This document shows, one piece after another, positions 1 through 11,664 of a stretch of 64,000 bases of DNA. The notes beneath the pieces were generated by a model, which saw only the letters and a list, made by a program, of their open reading frames with translations, had not been told where the DNA came from and did not search any database. This DNA is from Bolinopsis microptera (taxonomy: Eukaryota > Ctenophora > Tentaculata > Lobata > Bolinopsidae), in NCBI RefSeq assembly GCF_026151205.1, contig NC_087074.1, positions 7,791,726-7,855,725 on the forward strand. The letters run 5' to 3'. The stretch's first letter is position 1, and every line of letters starts with the position of its first letter. A program made the translations under genes and the position numbers.

Positions 1-3000
1 CTTCAAAGTAATTTCTTAAATCCTAAAATTCGCGTGAGTTTAACCATGGTAACCATGGTAAATAGCAGAAATGTGGTGTCTGTGAACTGTGAAGTTGAGC
101 GTTACTAAACTCTTTAGTTCTCATTTGGCTAGACGTAAGAGGTGCATGCTATTTAATTAGTAAATTCTCAAACTATTATAATTGAGACGGGTGTCGGAGG
201 GTGGGATTTCCGTTAGAGTTCAGCGATTCTTTCTAAACCTTCGTTTTGTAAAGTGAAGCATCTTAACTCATATCCTTATCTTAACAAAATTGTGAGGGCA
301 GATCATGCTACTTTAATCTTCTGTTTGATATTAATAGTTTGACGAAGGTAAGCTCCTATTTACAATTTGACAGCCTTCGACAGCAGCTAAATACTCTGTG
401 AGTGATCTTGCTTGTGGGAACTGCATTTCTTTAGAAGTAATTATGGCGAATGACAGCTGGTGACACCAGACATGCGGTTACTAAGAAGGGACTTCATGAT
501 AGCGGGTGGTAAAAATAAAAAGTTATTTGACTTGAACTGTCCTCAATGAGAAACCTGGTGGGAGTCCACTCAGAATGTGCCAATAAAATCTGCCAAATCT
601 AATTGACGTGCAGCTGTAAAGCAGTAAAATTACCGATATTTAAAATGACAATTCTGTGATTTTCAGGAGCTCGTAACACACCGCTACTGTCCTCCGATTG
701 GCGATCTACTCCTACCTTCTTCTGAGATATTTCCTTATGTAGGAGTTATTCACGTGGTATGCTGTCACGTAACGTCACACTTTGCAACGTGACATCACTC
801 AATGTTACGTGACGTCACACTGTGCCATGTAAATGTTATACCACGTTTACCTTAATTTCCAGTTCTCCGGAATTGGAATAATTAAAATCAGTGGTGACTG
901 TAAACAATTTACCTCGACAAAGAGAGACCTTTTTAGAGCTATTTCCCGTTAAAACTTTTAGAGCCATTAATTTATATATTATTAAACGACTGAGATGGAG
1001 AGCACACAAACTGTGATAGTAGTAACCGTGCCCCCGTGGCCCGTGCGTACCTTGTCTCCCGGCACTGTGGTAACGCACGTGCCTTGTAACATTATTGATT
1101 ATCGTTTTGTCCACTTTGTTGTACTAATAGTTGTATAAAACTGTAAATATGTTTTCCTACCAAGAAAGATTTTGTTGTATAAATGTTTCGTTTTATTTAC
1201 TCTTAAAGCAGACTTTATAAACTAAGTTGAGCATTTTAATTTGATCTCCCCAGTGTCTATATTCACGATACAGACTATCTTTTACACCAACCACCCAACA
1301 GTTAATTTGATCAGATCACTCCTCCATTAATCACTTAACTTGCTTGATCTTGACATTTAAAGCGGCATCATTGCGTCGATGCTAATGCTCTAATAAAAGC
1401 CTACAATCTGCACAGTGTCGATCAGACCTCGTGCTTACCAACCCCTGAGATTGTTTTACTCATTTATTTATTAGTTATAAAAAGAGAGTTTCAATAACTT
1501 AACTACACATACTACGAGGCTTATATACTATATAGGCCTCATCTTATCAGATCGGTCTACCAATCTTATCATATATCTTGTGGTTATCTTTTCAAAGGTT
1601 GCACAGATATCGTAGTGTTCTATAGATACAAAGTTGTACACATATATATTATATATATATATATATAATATTACATTGTTGCTGGCTGCTTCGTTGACCT
1701 GCTGCGAGCTGGCAAATAAACTACCTGAGGTGGCTTGAGTTTATTATAACAAATAATTTACCCACTTTCATGTGTACTAACCATCGCTTTTTTGTAGAAT
1801 TAATATATCTGGATACCGGTGGAGAGTTGAGCCATGTTTTTTACACATGACAGTGATTCTGGGTTTTGATTATATCTGTCAATGCTGGGATTGGTTTATC
1901 GCTGTCACGTGTCACATATTATATGGTTCACCCCCCTCCCCACCTCCCCCCTCCCCACCTCCTCCCCTCCCCACCTCCCTACCTCCTCCCCACCTCCCCC
2001 CCTCTCTCCCCTCCCCCCCTCTCTCCCCTCCCCACCACATGAGAGTGCCACCAATTGTTCCTGCAAGTGCAACACCGATATGTGATGTAGACCAGACCAG
2101 CTGTAATAAATACTACTCATAAGCTGTCGCGAAATAATATGCTTTGACCGGGCCCCAAAATTGGGAATCTGTTTCCCTGTAGCCTTTTGTTAATATATGT
2201 TGTAAGAGTTATCATACCTTCAGTTCTTTGATTTTTGAATTAAGTCAACAATTAAACACAAAACTCGAGATGGTCATATATTTGATAATTTAATTTCTTC
2301 ATACCTATACTGTCTCGAAAAATAGACACAGTAATAAAAGAATGAAACTCTATCACGTCGCATTTGTGGACTCCAGTTTGCAGGTAGCTGTTATACAATG
2401 TTAAGGTTGCCAATGAGCAGTCTCTGGCTTATGATCGGTAAATATTTTGTACTGAAATTGTATTATCAATTTTATTATTGATAACATTGAAGTAACGGAA
2501 ATTGTCGAATGATTTTTATTTTTGGGGTACACTCGTTGGTGTCTTCAGTCACCAGCTACTTTACAACTTTTCCCATTTTTATTTTGATAAAATTGTCCTG
2601 ACGTATATGATTAATCAAATCATGATTTGCTGAATATTTTGGAATTAATTTAGGGTAACTTAATTATTTAATTCCTACTCCTAGATCGAGCAGTTCACTT
2701 TTGGGTCTCGAATTTAGATTACCGATATAATTATAGCTTTTACGTAAAGTAATAAGTTTTATAATCAACAAAATACGAAAATACTAAAATATTACCTTAA
2801 TGGACAAATATAACCAGTCACCTTCAATTATCACCAATATCCCCGTTTGTGGCACCCTACCTTCACTCGAAACCGTTGGATGTGCACGGCTATCTACATC
2901 TGGACAATTAGAGGTGGACTACTTGTACATATTTGTTTATGTACGTGACAGAAATTTTGGGTTTTAGTCAGTTAACCTCCGGCCCAGCATCCAGATTTCG

Positions 3001-4848
3001 AGATTCTAGTAATGGTCCTTTAGGATTAGAAGCAGTTATTCTCTCGAAAAGTAACTTGATTTTAATTAAATGAGCAGATATATGAGACAAAAATTTAGGA
3101 GGTCATGAAGTTAAAATTAAATTTAAATCTGCAAAATTGCTGCTTTCAAATGCCATGCCATTATAGGTAAAGTACTTTGGTAGTTCAACGTCAAAGATCC
3201 CAGTTATTTTCGGAAGCATAAGTACTAAACTGAGTAAAGCTGGAGACTGAAGTAAATGGCAAGATTAAATACATGATCTTGTATAACATTTTCTGCCGTA
3301 GCATTTTCAATTTTGTTAATTGTTCATTGTTGCGATCGAGATCTGATATTGGAAAATGTGTTGCACAATTTTGAAACAGTAAACAATTAATTTGAAAGTA
3401 ATGCTTTGAACTTCTCTGACATTTCAGATACAAAAGTTATACGCGTACGTTTTCCTTTTCGAAACCCATATTTAATTTAGGTTACTTTAAGTATAATTGT
3501 AATTTTTGAAGATCTTGAACTGGACTATTTCCTAAAAGCAAGAGTTCAGAGTTGATCCTCTTTGAGTTTCACATATTTGATATTATTATTAGTAAGGCCA
3601 AGGGCAAAGGGGTCGTTTACCTAGTACGTAATCAATTTTTTGGCAATTTTTAACACCTCTCCCTCCGTAATCAACCGTAAAGACCAAACCATCCCCCTCC
3701 TGTCAGAAATATGACGCAATAAAGGCCTAGAGCCTGACCCCGCCCCCGACCCCCCTCATCCTTCAAATTTTCAATAGTTATCAGTTATACAATGTGCAAT
3801 TTTATTTTTCTGAAAAGTTTTGACATCTCTGGCCTCTGGTTTGATTTCAGCAAATTTATGATTTTTCCTGAACATTCACCCGGCATGATCAGATCCCAAA
3901 ATATCTCGATCGGTCCGTCGTAATATATATCTATATATGAACGGTCCCTACATTAGTTGTAATATATATGAACGATCCCGACGTCAAACTTATAAATATT
4001 ATGTTTCACTTTTCAGCTGACAGGTTGTTAATTTGCGATGGCTGGTGTGTGGTGGCATGCAATGACAAATAATAAACTAAACCCATCACCATCGCAATGT
4101 TATATTGTGGTAATAATACCGTCATGCCGATAAAACCATGGAACTTATAATGCTTATTGCTTATTGCTTTATTGCTTTATTGGTCATGGAATCGAACATC
4201 ATGAAATCATGATGCGCTAACCAATAATATTTAGGCCCCTTGTAGCTTGTTTAACTTTAACTGTTATAAAGATAAAAATACTGTCCGAGCTTTTATAATT
4301 ATAGCTTTATAGCTATAAATTTCCTCGAATTATCATGAATACTTAATTATCTCACAAGTTTCTAAATATGGAGTTGTTGCAAGCAAGTTTATACCTCGCA
4401 ATCTGTTATGTGTTATGTGCCCTCTTAAAAGCTATTTGTCCATACTACAATCAACTAGCGGTGTGGAGCTTAGCTTTTGCCCCGGCCTCAACTCTGATTT
4501 AACAATTATTCCTTATATTTGTGGGGGTATGGTGACGAGGGTTAATTTTCTGTCATAATATTACGGTAATGTTAGAAAACTTGGCCATAGGCCACCAGCA
4601 GTAGCACTGTAAGTGTAGTTTAACTTTAATTAATCTGCTTCTTTACCTACGACTTATCATTCCAGCAGCAATTATTTAATCATTAATTCTTGGTCATGAT
4701 GTAATTTTTCCGCGTTGGAAATTAATATCGCACCCGGAATATTTTCTCGTTCGGCCGATTTTTTCTGTGGAACGAATGGCGACTTTCAATTTGGATTTCT
4801 TCCTCTTTTAAATTGAATGAAATTAGTCGTGCATGTAATAAAATTTAT
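1..4848. other. Gene-free stretch
   Basis: I see no exon chain, domain or RNA gene here. It holds an AT dinucleotide run near 1640-1670, a C/T-rich low-complexity tract at 1928-2037, a cluster of short CACGTGAC-like direct and inverted motifs at about 755-830, and a weak relative of the Harbinger-type MITE near 3606-3690. All open frames are short and without recognisable domains. Confidence 0.6.
1928..2037. repeat. Polypyrimidine low-complexity tract (CCCCACCTCC-like)
   Basis: Irregular tandem runs of CCCCACCTCC and CTCTCCCCTCC. The proline/serine-rich frames on + and glycine-rich frames on - come from base composition, not a gene. Confidence 0.9.
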
Positions 4849-4965
4849 TACCTGGGGACCCCAGGCTATAATATTAATGTTCATAAACATTAAATATATA
4901 ATTACCTGGCCTAAATAATGATTTGGTGGAATGACAGAGCACCGTCCAGTAAAGAATTTATTGCC
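4849..4965 (+). repeat. Degraded arm of the CCTGGGGACC...CCCAGTAA repeat family
   Basis: It begins TTACCTGGGGACCCCAGG, continues with a GTTCATAAACAT block and ends GGAATGACAGAGCACCGTCCAGTAA. The order of blocks matches the terminal repeats of the 1-kb element at 41233-42265. A second CCTGG-like start inside suggests a small internal duplication. Confidence 0.65.
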
Positions 4966-5973
4966 ATGAATTCATAAGTGAATCTAACGTCGATATGGCT
5001 TGCCCAGGCTTGAAATTGACAATAATGGGTGTTGAGATATTCAACACCCATCAGTATTCAGTATCGCATCAGATTTGGGCACACCAATTCGCTTCTTTAG
5101 TGGCTTACCCGGATCATTTCCACATTAAAATCATTATTCATACACATGTTTAGATTATCCAGAGATAACTCTTTCGCCATATAGGGAACACAGTAAGTGT
5201 CGTTTGTTTCAATTTTATTTTATGGCTGATCCAATAAAGTTGAAAGTGGCGAACGCAAATGAGGAAAACAATCATGGAATCACCGTTGGAGACAATAATA
5301 TCACTCAGCAGTGCAAATGGATTGTGGAACTCATTATTAATATTGCCACCATTCAGTTGTGCAAATGTGACATAGCAACGTTGAAAGACGACCAAATCCA
5401 TCATATCGCAATTATAAAAAAGGAATTAAGGTGTTATATATTAGGTGTGACCAATATATAATATGTTAACATGATTAGCACCATTGGCATCATTATTCAT
5501 TGGTGCCATTGTCATTATTACCGTAATCGACATTCGGCATCGTTTTTGTCATTATTGACATGCTGATACTACAACTACGAGTAAATTCTACGCTCGAAGT
5601 CATTGCGAGCTCAAATCACCTGCATCGGTCACGCAAATAATTGGCTATCCACTAACATAGATCTTTTGTCTTCCGACAAAATAAAATCCAGATCCACCAA
5701 GAATTAAACATGTCGCCCTCAAGATGGTCAAGATTGCCTTAACCGCAGTATCGGCCCAGAACTTTGTATTTCCCGGCCGGCCCTGACTACAAGTACATAT
5801 TTCATGTATCGCCGAATTTGAGTTTCCGAATCACGACTACCCACCTTTAAGATTCATCTGACAACACTCCGATTTGTACAATTCGTACGCGTAATTGTTC
5901 AACTGCATTTATTTTTAACACTGTTGTATTGGAAAATGTTAAGTCAGGTCCTTAAGCATTAAGAAAGTAAACG
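4966..5973. other. Gene-free stretch
   Basis: I see nothing supportable: AT-rich sequence, one perfect 14-base palindromic echo (TGGGTGTTGA / TCAACACCCA) near 5025-5050, and no domain-bearing frame. Confidence 0.5.
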
Positions 5974-6365
5974 GTCGTTCACATGTTATTAAAGTATTTA
6001 ATCACTTTCAGCCAATTTTTAGCCCCCCTTCCTCCTCCGTGATCAGTTTTACACATAGCTATTGTGTTAAAATTACACTAGCATTAAATAATTTAAACCC
6101 CTCCCCCCGTCAGTGATTACGTAATATGTGAACACTGAACGATCCCTTACTTTTTTATTAAAGACGTGACTTCGTCGAAGTTTTCGCAATATCGCCATTC
6201 TTATACAGTTAACATTTGGTTGTTATTTATGATGATTTAAACGATCAGACTCGCAATTGTTCGACCGTTTGAATGATCATGGCATTCATAATTATCGAGT
6301 AAGGAATCACAATGCTCGGTATAACTATATTCAAATGTTCCCCCTAAATAGCCTGAGCCCGATTG
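5974..6365 (+). repeat. Composite dispersed repeat, copy A
   Basis: It starts with a decayed Harbinger-type MITE (GTCGTTCACATGTTATTAAAG ... GATTACGTAATATGTGAAC) and continues into a conserved block with AAACGATCAGACTCGC and CCTGAGCCCGATTGTG. The same MITE-plus-block order returns at 23432-24330, and the second block alone at 6720-6890, so MITE and host repeat were copied together. Confidence 0.7.
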
Positions 6366-6715
6366 TGTGTTGGTAAATCAGCCTGGCATTTCTCGAGGTA
6401 CCAGGTTCGATTGCCGACTCTGTCACTAGCCGTGGGGTGAGCGTCGTCGACGCTCAGTTAAGGATCCTGAGTGGTCTATGCAGCCCCCTGTCCACTCAGC
6501 CGAATACTCGAGAAATCGGGTGTGAGGGTTAAATAAGGAGCCATGCCCATTGCAGCAAAGTCTCGGGCGAAGAAAGTATGGTACACACTACCTTAACCGT
6601 CACTGGCCGGTCTAATGTATAATTGAATCCTTCGGCTTCCTGTAACTGGCTGGTTACACTTGTGTACCAATGTGGCTGTTGGAATGTCCGAAGTTAAATA
6701 AGTGTTGAGATTTTT
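6366..6715 (+). mobile_element. Candidate tRNA-derived SINE
   Basis: TGGTAAATCAG at 6371-6381 resembles a pol III A box and GTTCGATTG at 6405-6413 a B box, 34 bases apart as in tRNA genes, each about one mismatch from consensus. The rest does not fold as a tRNA cloverleaf, so this is a SINE-type head with an unrelated body, ending near the T-run before 6715. It sits between two copies of the same dispersed repeat. Ends are approximate and I see no clean target duplication. Confidence 0.45.
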
Positions 6716-6719
6716 TTAA

Positions 6720-6890
6720 AGCATTCGGTTGTTATGTATGATGATTTAAACGATCAGACTCGCAATTGTTCGACCGTTTGAATGATCATGGCATTCATGA
6801 TTATCGAGTAAGGAATCACAATGCTCTGTTTATTCAAATGTTCCCCCTAAATAGCCTGAGCCCGATTGTGTATGGACTAGTATGTCTGTT
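6720..6890 (+). repeat. Dispersed repeat, copy B
   Basis: Near-identical to 6225-6365 from GGTTGTTATGTATGATG through CCTGAGCCCGATTGTG. The right flank (TATGTCTGTTACATAA) also matches the copy at 24165-24320, so this copy keeps more of the 3' side. Confidence 0.75.
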
Positions 6891-7128
6891 ACATAACTAT
6901 AAGCAATTTGGCTGTATGGTAGCTATACGTTCACTTAGTTTGATAGTTTCTCATGGTCATGTTAATTTGCTCAATTTGGGTTAGGTATATCACTATTTTT
7001 ATTCTTTGAACTTGAAGTGGTCCCTTTGTGCGTTGAATTCAAATTAACTTAAATGTTGAATGTGATACTTTGTATTGGACAAAATCTAAATCACATGTCG
7101 TATAACGTTAAAAGTCTTTAAAGCTACC

Positions 7129-7555
7129 TGAGGGGCAGGGGTGAGGGGTGAGGGGTGAGGGGTGAGGGGTGAGGGGTGAGGGGTGAGGGGTGAGGGGTGA
7201 GGGGTGAGGGGTGAGGGGTGAGGGGTGAGGGGTGAGGGGTGAGGGGTGAGGGGTGAGGGGTGAGGGGTGAGGGGTGAGGGGTGAGGGGTGAGGGGTGAGG
7301 GGTGAGGGGTGAGGGGTGAGGGGTGAGGGGTGAGGGGTGAGGGGTGAGGGGTGAGGGGTGAGGGGTGAGGGGTGAGGGGTGAGGGGTGAGGGGTGAGGGG
7401 TGAGGGGTGAGGGGTGAGGGGTGAGGGGTGAGGGGTGAGGGGTGAGGGGTGAGGGGTGAGGGGTGAGGGGTGAGGGGTGAGGGGTGAGGGGTGAGGGGTG
7501 AGGGGTGAGGGGTGAGGGTGAGGGGCGAGGGGTGAGGGGTGAGGGGTGAGGGGTG
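7129..7555 (+). repeat. Minisatellite (GGGGTGA)n, about 60 copies
   Basis: A 7-bp unit GGGGTGA is repeated almost without error for about 420 bp, with variants only near the right edge. One strand carries regularly spaced G4 runs, so G-quadruplex formation is expected. The 162-codon Pro/Ser/Thr frame on the minus strand is only the translation of this array. Confidence 0.97.
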
Positions 7556-7816
7556 GGCTCGGAATATGATGAGTGAACTGCCAAAAGTAGGGTCAAAGTA
7601 GAGCTGCAGAGGGTTGCGGTTTTAAATAATAATAGTCCCTCAGCTATAGCCTATAAGTGCCATCTAGAGAACATACATGTTTAAGTAAGTCATGTGATAG
7701 TCGAGCGTAGAGTGATTAATCATCTTCCGAACACGAACAGGTGATCAGCCTAAGTTTTTGATTGTGGTGTCATACAGACTAGATTTGAGGCACTGTTCAT
7801 GTGAAGACTGTACCAG

Positions 7817-7980
7817 ACATAATTATGCACAATGTTTGTTAAATAGTTAAATATTACCTGTGCCCTGTGTTTCATACATAATTATGCACAATGTTTGTTA
7901 AATAGTTAAATATTACCTGTGCCCTGTGTTTCATACATAATTATGCACAATGTTTGTTAAAGATTGCTTGTGCCCGTCGC
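7817..7980 (+). repeat. 59-bp tandem repeat, 2.6 copies
   Basis: The unit starting ACATAATTATGCACAATG begins at 7817, 7876 and 7935. The first two copies look identical and the third diverges after TTTGTTAAA. The high identity suggests recent amplification. Confidence 0.9.
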
Positions 7981-8078
7981 TTAGCATTTTTAGGTTGTAC
8001 CGGGTGCTTTAATTTATATACTCAAGATAAGGCAATACTTAATTGTATAAGCTTGGTAATTATTATGCAGGTGTTTTG

Positions 8079-8167
8079 ATTACCTGGGGACCTCAGGCTA
8101 TCATGTTCATAAACATAGAGTCGAATAGAGATTCGGCGGAATAACAGGCTGAGCGCGGCCCAGTAAG
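8079..8167 (+). repeat. Solo arm of the CCTGAGGACC...CCCAGTAAG family
   Basis: It reads TTACCTGGGGACCTCAGG, then GTTCATAAACAT, then GGCGGAATAACAGGCTGAGC and GCGGCCCAGTAAG. This matches the terminal repeats at 41233-41307 and 42194-42265, with an extra segment that is also found in reverse near 41130-41165. No partner arm lies nearby. Confidence 0.75.
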
Positions 8168-9925
8168 TGTTTTGAGTGCAGTATACCGATCCAAATTAAC
8201 AGCGGGGCCACTTCATTATTACTGGTTTTGTCTGGCAGGGGAACGGGCGTAGTGTTAAAATATTATGGATTCTTTTGATTTTGTTTCGGTATTGACGTTA
8301 TAATAGAGATTTGAGTTCTGAATTCTGGTTTGGCTACCGTTAGTATAAGGTAGTTCACATCCTATCGTTAGTGAGACCGTTCTATCCGGCTTTGAAAGTC
8401 TCGTGACCCACCGTTAGATTTTTCTTTATATGGTCTGAGGAGCTCTAAAATCCTAGACTTAACATATTTATAAAAGGTGGTCTCCGACGAGAAGCAAGAC
8501 ATATAGTTGACAGCTGTTTAAGCTACTGCGGGCTTTAAGATATTTTGTAATTTGTTTTACCCCGCAAATGTCATATAGGTTATTAATACTTATTAATATT
8601 AGACCTGTTACAAATTTCGTAAACCTATCCTATAACCTATCACAGAGTTTTCTACTGTATGAACACGTGATTTGACACGTGGTCCTGCCACGTTTAAAAT
8701 AAAATGCCTGGTTGATGGTTCCCAATTAGTATGGTTCCCAGATATTTAATTTGCTCTCTCTCCTTTTAATTTAAAAGTCGTATCCGTGCGAATTCGAAAT
8801 TGAGCTTTTTTCAGCATTTGGCTGCTCCGAGTCGGACTCAGTAGATACTTATATTATAGTTGTCAATCATGTAATGCTTTTGGACACGAAGGGAAACACA
8901 CAACGTAAGGCTTGAAATCTTCGTAAAAATACATCATTATAGAGCCTGTAAAAAAATTTAACTTTAAGATAAGCACTCTATCAAGTAAAATTCATATATA
9001 ATCATCATAGTTGTCAATCATATTTTACCCGGTCCTAAAGTCCCTCGATAAATTGTGAGGCCGCCTAGCACCAAAAATTATAGTTCTGGCAAAGGGGGCC
9101 ATAAGACTCCTCCAATACGAAGGCCGATTAGGTATTACTTCAAGGAGGGGATATTTCATTTAGTATTATTTGATTAAGTACTCGTAAAGCTTCGCCATGG
9201 ATCGGGAAAATGAGACATTTATTCGTTTTTTATTGGGCAGTTCACAGTATATATATGTGCGTTTTATGTGTCCCACGTAGCTAACTACTAGTATATAATA
9301 CATATGATTTTATAGATTCATCGGAAGAGTAATACTAATAGCAGGAGGTAGAGAATATTGTAATATTTTTGTCATAAGAAGAGTTTTTAATTAATATAAC
9401 TATAAGTGTAGGGGTTAAATAACTGCATTGACTAGACTCATTTATTATAGTTACGTCTTTATGCTTAAATACTTAAATACTACCGATAATTTAGGTTAAA
9501 AACGACATTTGGTCCCTACCCTCACACAAGATTATTCTCAATTTTCTTGTTGTGTTCCACAACAAACATTAGGGTATTTTCTTGACCGCATTCAAATTAT
9601 CAGGCCATATTATTACTAACATATACTTTCACGTTATTATTAGTAAGCCCGAGTAGTCAGCATGAGTGGTTAACTAGATTTGTCAGTTTGCTAGTTTAGT
9701 CTGCTAGTGCCTACTTAGCCAACTTACTTAAAGGGAGTTATTTTTGAATCGTGTATCTGTATAATATAAGCATACTCATGGTTATGGCTATGGTGAGGAC
9801 CAAAGTATATTTGAGCACTCTTAGCTCAAAATGTAAAACATCTTGCTTCGCAGTCATCTCCAAATGTTGGCTGATCACAGCACAATTTATAGAAAATTCA
9901 AGGATTTATAGGTCTGCTTAAACTT
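8168..9925. other. Gene-free stretch
   Basis: AT-rich sequence in which I see no exon, domain, structured RNA or repeat array. All frames are short. Confidence 0.5.
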
Positions 9926-10185
9926 AAAGCAAAATTCAGCAATTATTCGCTATCGTTACAGCTGCTTTGACTATCGAGCAATGACTGTTAATTCTCAAAC
10001 CGCATAATTTCCGAAACTCGGTGACAAATGATATTGGATTTTGTTATTCATAATGATAAGGTCTGCAATTATATATATTTGTAATGATAACGCGGATCAA
10101 GATTGCCGATGAATATCTTATTATGCTTTATATGTATCAAATATTATATATTACAGTATAAAAGCTTCACGAACTAACCTTTAAC
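9926..10185 (+). repeat. Segmental duplication, left copy (empty site)
   Basis: About 260 bp starting AAAGCAAAATTCAGCAATTA and ending near CTTTAACCA, repeated at 10680-11058 with a few point differences. This copy runs directly from CTCGGTGAC (ending 10025) to AAATG, so it is the empty version of the insertion site seen in the right copy. Confidence 0.9.
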
Positions 10186-10573
10186 CAGAATTTATTGAGG
10201 CAAAGTCAGAAGGACAAGTAAAAGTATACCTTATCAAGTATCAATACCGTTCTTTCATAATTACCGATACGAGGGAAATTTAACCGGGTTAAATTTGGAC
10301 CGACACTAATTTTTTCGATATTAAAACTGCCCATTGTAAAAATCGAAATTTCAGTTAAATGAGTGGATTTTTACGATATGATCCTGATTCCTGACATTAT
10401 ATGCCTGACATTATGCCTGATATGTCGCACGCAGTTTACCCGTAAATTAACTGAAAAGTAGCTAGGATTTGCCTAATATAATTCTTTAATACACCCTTGT
10501 AACTGGCACCATTATAATGGTGCTGGGTGACTGTGAGGGTTCACATGCTACAGCTGGTGCCTGGTAACAACCC

Positions 10574-10610
10574 AGGTTAGTCAGCTCCCAGATAGGGAGC
10601 TGACTAACCT
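10574..10610. repeat. Perfect 16-bp hairpin
   Basis: AGGTTAGTCAGCTCCC (10574-10589) and its exact reverse complement (10595-10610) flank a five-base loop AGATA. It lies just before the right copy of the segmental duplication. I see no downstream coding region it could serve. Confidence 0.9.
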
Positions 10611-10679
10611 CCCAGAAATTAGGTTTCTCATGCTAATCCCCGATAGCTGCCGCGACCTAATAAAAAATATTGCTGCTAA

Positions 10680-11058
10680 AAGCAAAATTCAGCAATTATT
10701 CGCTATCGTTACTGCTTTGACTATCGAGCAATGACTGTTAGTTCTCAAACCGCATAATTTTCGAAACTCGGTGACGGTAACACGACATCTGTCCGACAGC
10801 GACATCTGTCCGACAGCACTATTTTCTTGTGTTTGAAGTGATATCTCAAATTTGGTACATCGAAATTTACCCAAACTTGCACAAATCGGTCGGTGACAAA
10901 TGACATTGGATTTTGTTATTCATAATGATAAGGTCGGCAATTATATATATTTGTAGTGACAACGCGGATCAAGATTGTCGATGAATATCTTATGCTTTAT
11001 ATGTATCAAATATTATATATTGCAGTATAAAAGCCTCACCTTTAACCATGATTTAGTG
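10680..11058 (+). repeat. Segmental duplication, right copy (filled site)
   Basis: Same sequence as 9926-10185, interrupted after CTCGGTGAC (10775) by a 114-bp insertion and then resuming at AAATGACATTGG. Confidence 0.9.
10776..10889. mobile_element. 114-bp insertion with 8-bp target duplication
   Basis: The insertion is flanked by TCGGTGAC at 10768-10775 and 10890-10897, and the paralogous segment ending at 10025 lacks it. Inside are two direct copies of GACATCTGTCCGACAGC and a GTGATATCTCAAATTTGG block. The first motif returns in inverse orientation at about 20540-20570, beside the Penelope-like remnant; the second returns near 19655. It is probably a short non-autonomous derivative. The 8-bp duplication would fit a hAT-type element, but I see no clear inverted ends. 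Confidence 0.75.
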
Positions 11059-11664
11059 AAAACAAGTACACTTTGTTAAGTACTAATACCGTTTATATTT
11101 CTTTAGACTCTCGTCACCTTCACTGATGAACCCAACTTATACCTCCGCGAACAAACAAGTATTCATGCAGCATAACTGCTTCGTACACGTCTGATCTCAA
11201 CTCAGAATCCTTACTAATCAGTCTCGGCATTCATGAGATTCAGGCACAAATCGGCGACACTAATAGGAAATCTGGCCCGCTATCATAATTAGGTCGTCTT
11301 AATTTTCATGCCCTGCCGCTGAGCCTCCTCCGTGTCTCTCAGTCCGGCTAGTCGGGGCTGGGCTTATTTGTTGTCTGCTCGGCCACGCAGCTTAAGCTAT
11401 TAGTACTATAAATGTGGTAAGGAAAATCTAAACTTTTTGTAAAGAAATGTTCATTATTTATTTATTTATTTATTATGCGATGCAATCGTTTCATCCGTCA
11501 ATGCTTGTCGACCACTTTGATGCTATTAGTATTACTTTATTAATGATACTATCATATTTTGCTATTATGTTATTTATGCTATTATTGATGCTATTATTAT
11601 GCTGTATATATATATTACCTGGGGACCCCAGACTATTATGTTCATATATATATATATATATATA

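Noticed and set aside
1847..2122. Proline-rich (+) and glycine-rich (-) small proteins
   Set aside because: All arise from the C-rich tract at 1928-2037.
6366..6440. Functional tRNA gene
   Set aside because: A- and B-box-like motifs exist but no acceptor, anticodon or T stem can be paired into a cloverleaf.
7108..7596. 162-codon Pro/Ser/Thr repeat protein on the minus strand
   Set aside because: It is the translation of the GGGGTGA minisatellite; a 7-bp unit gives a 7-residue peptide repeat in every frame without stops.
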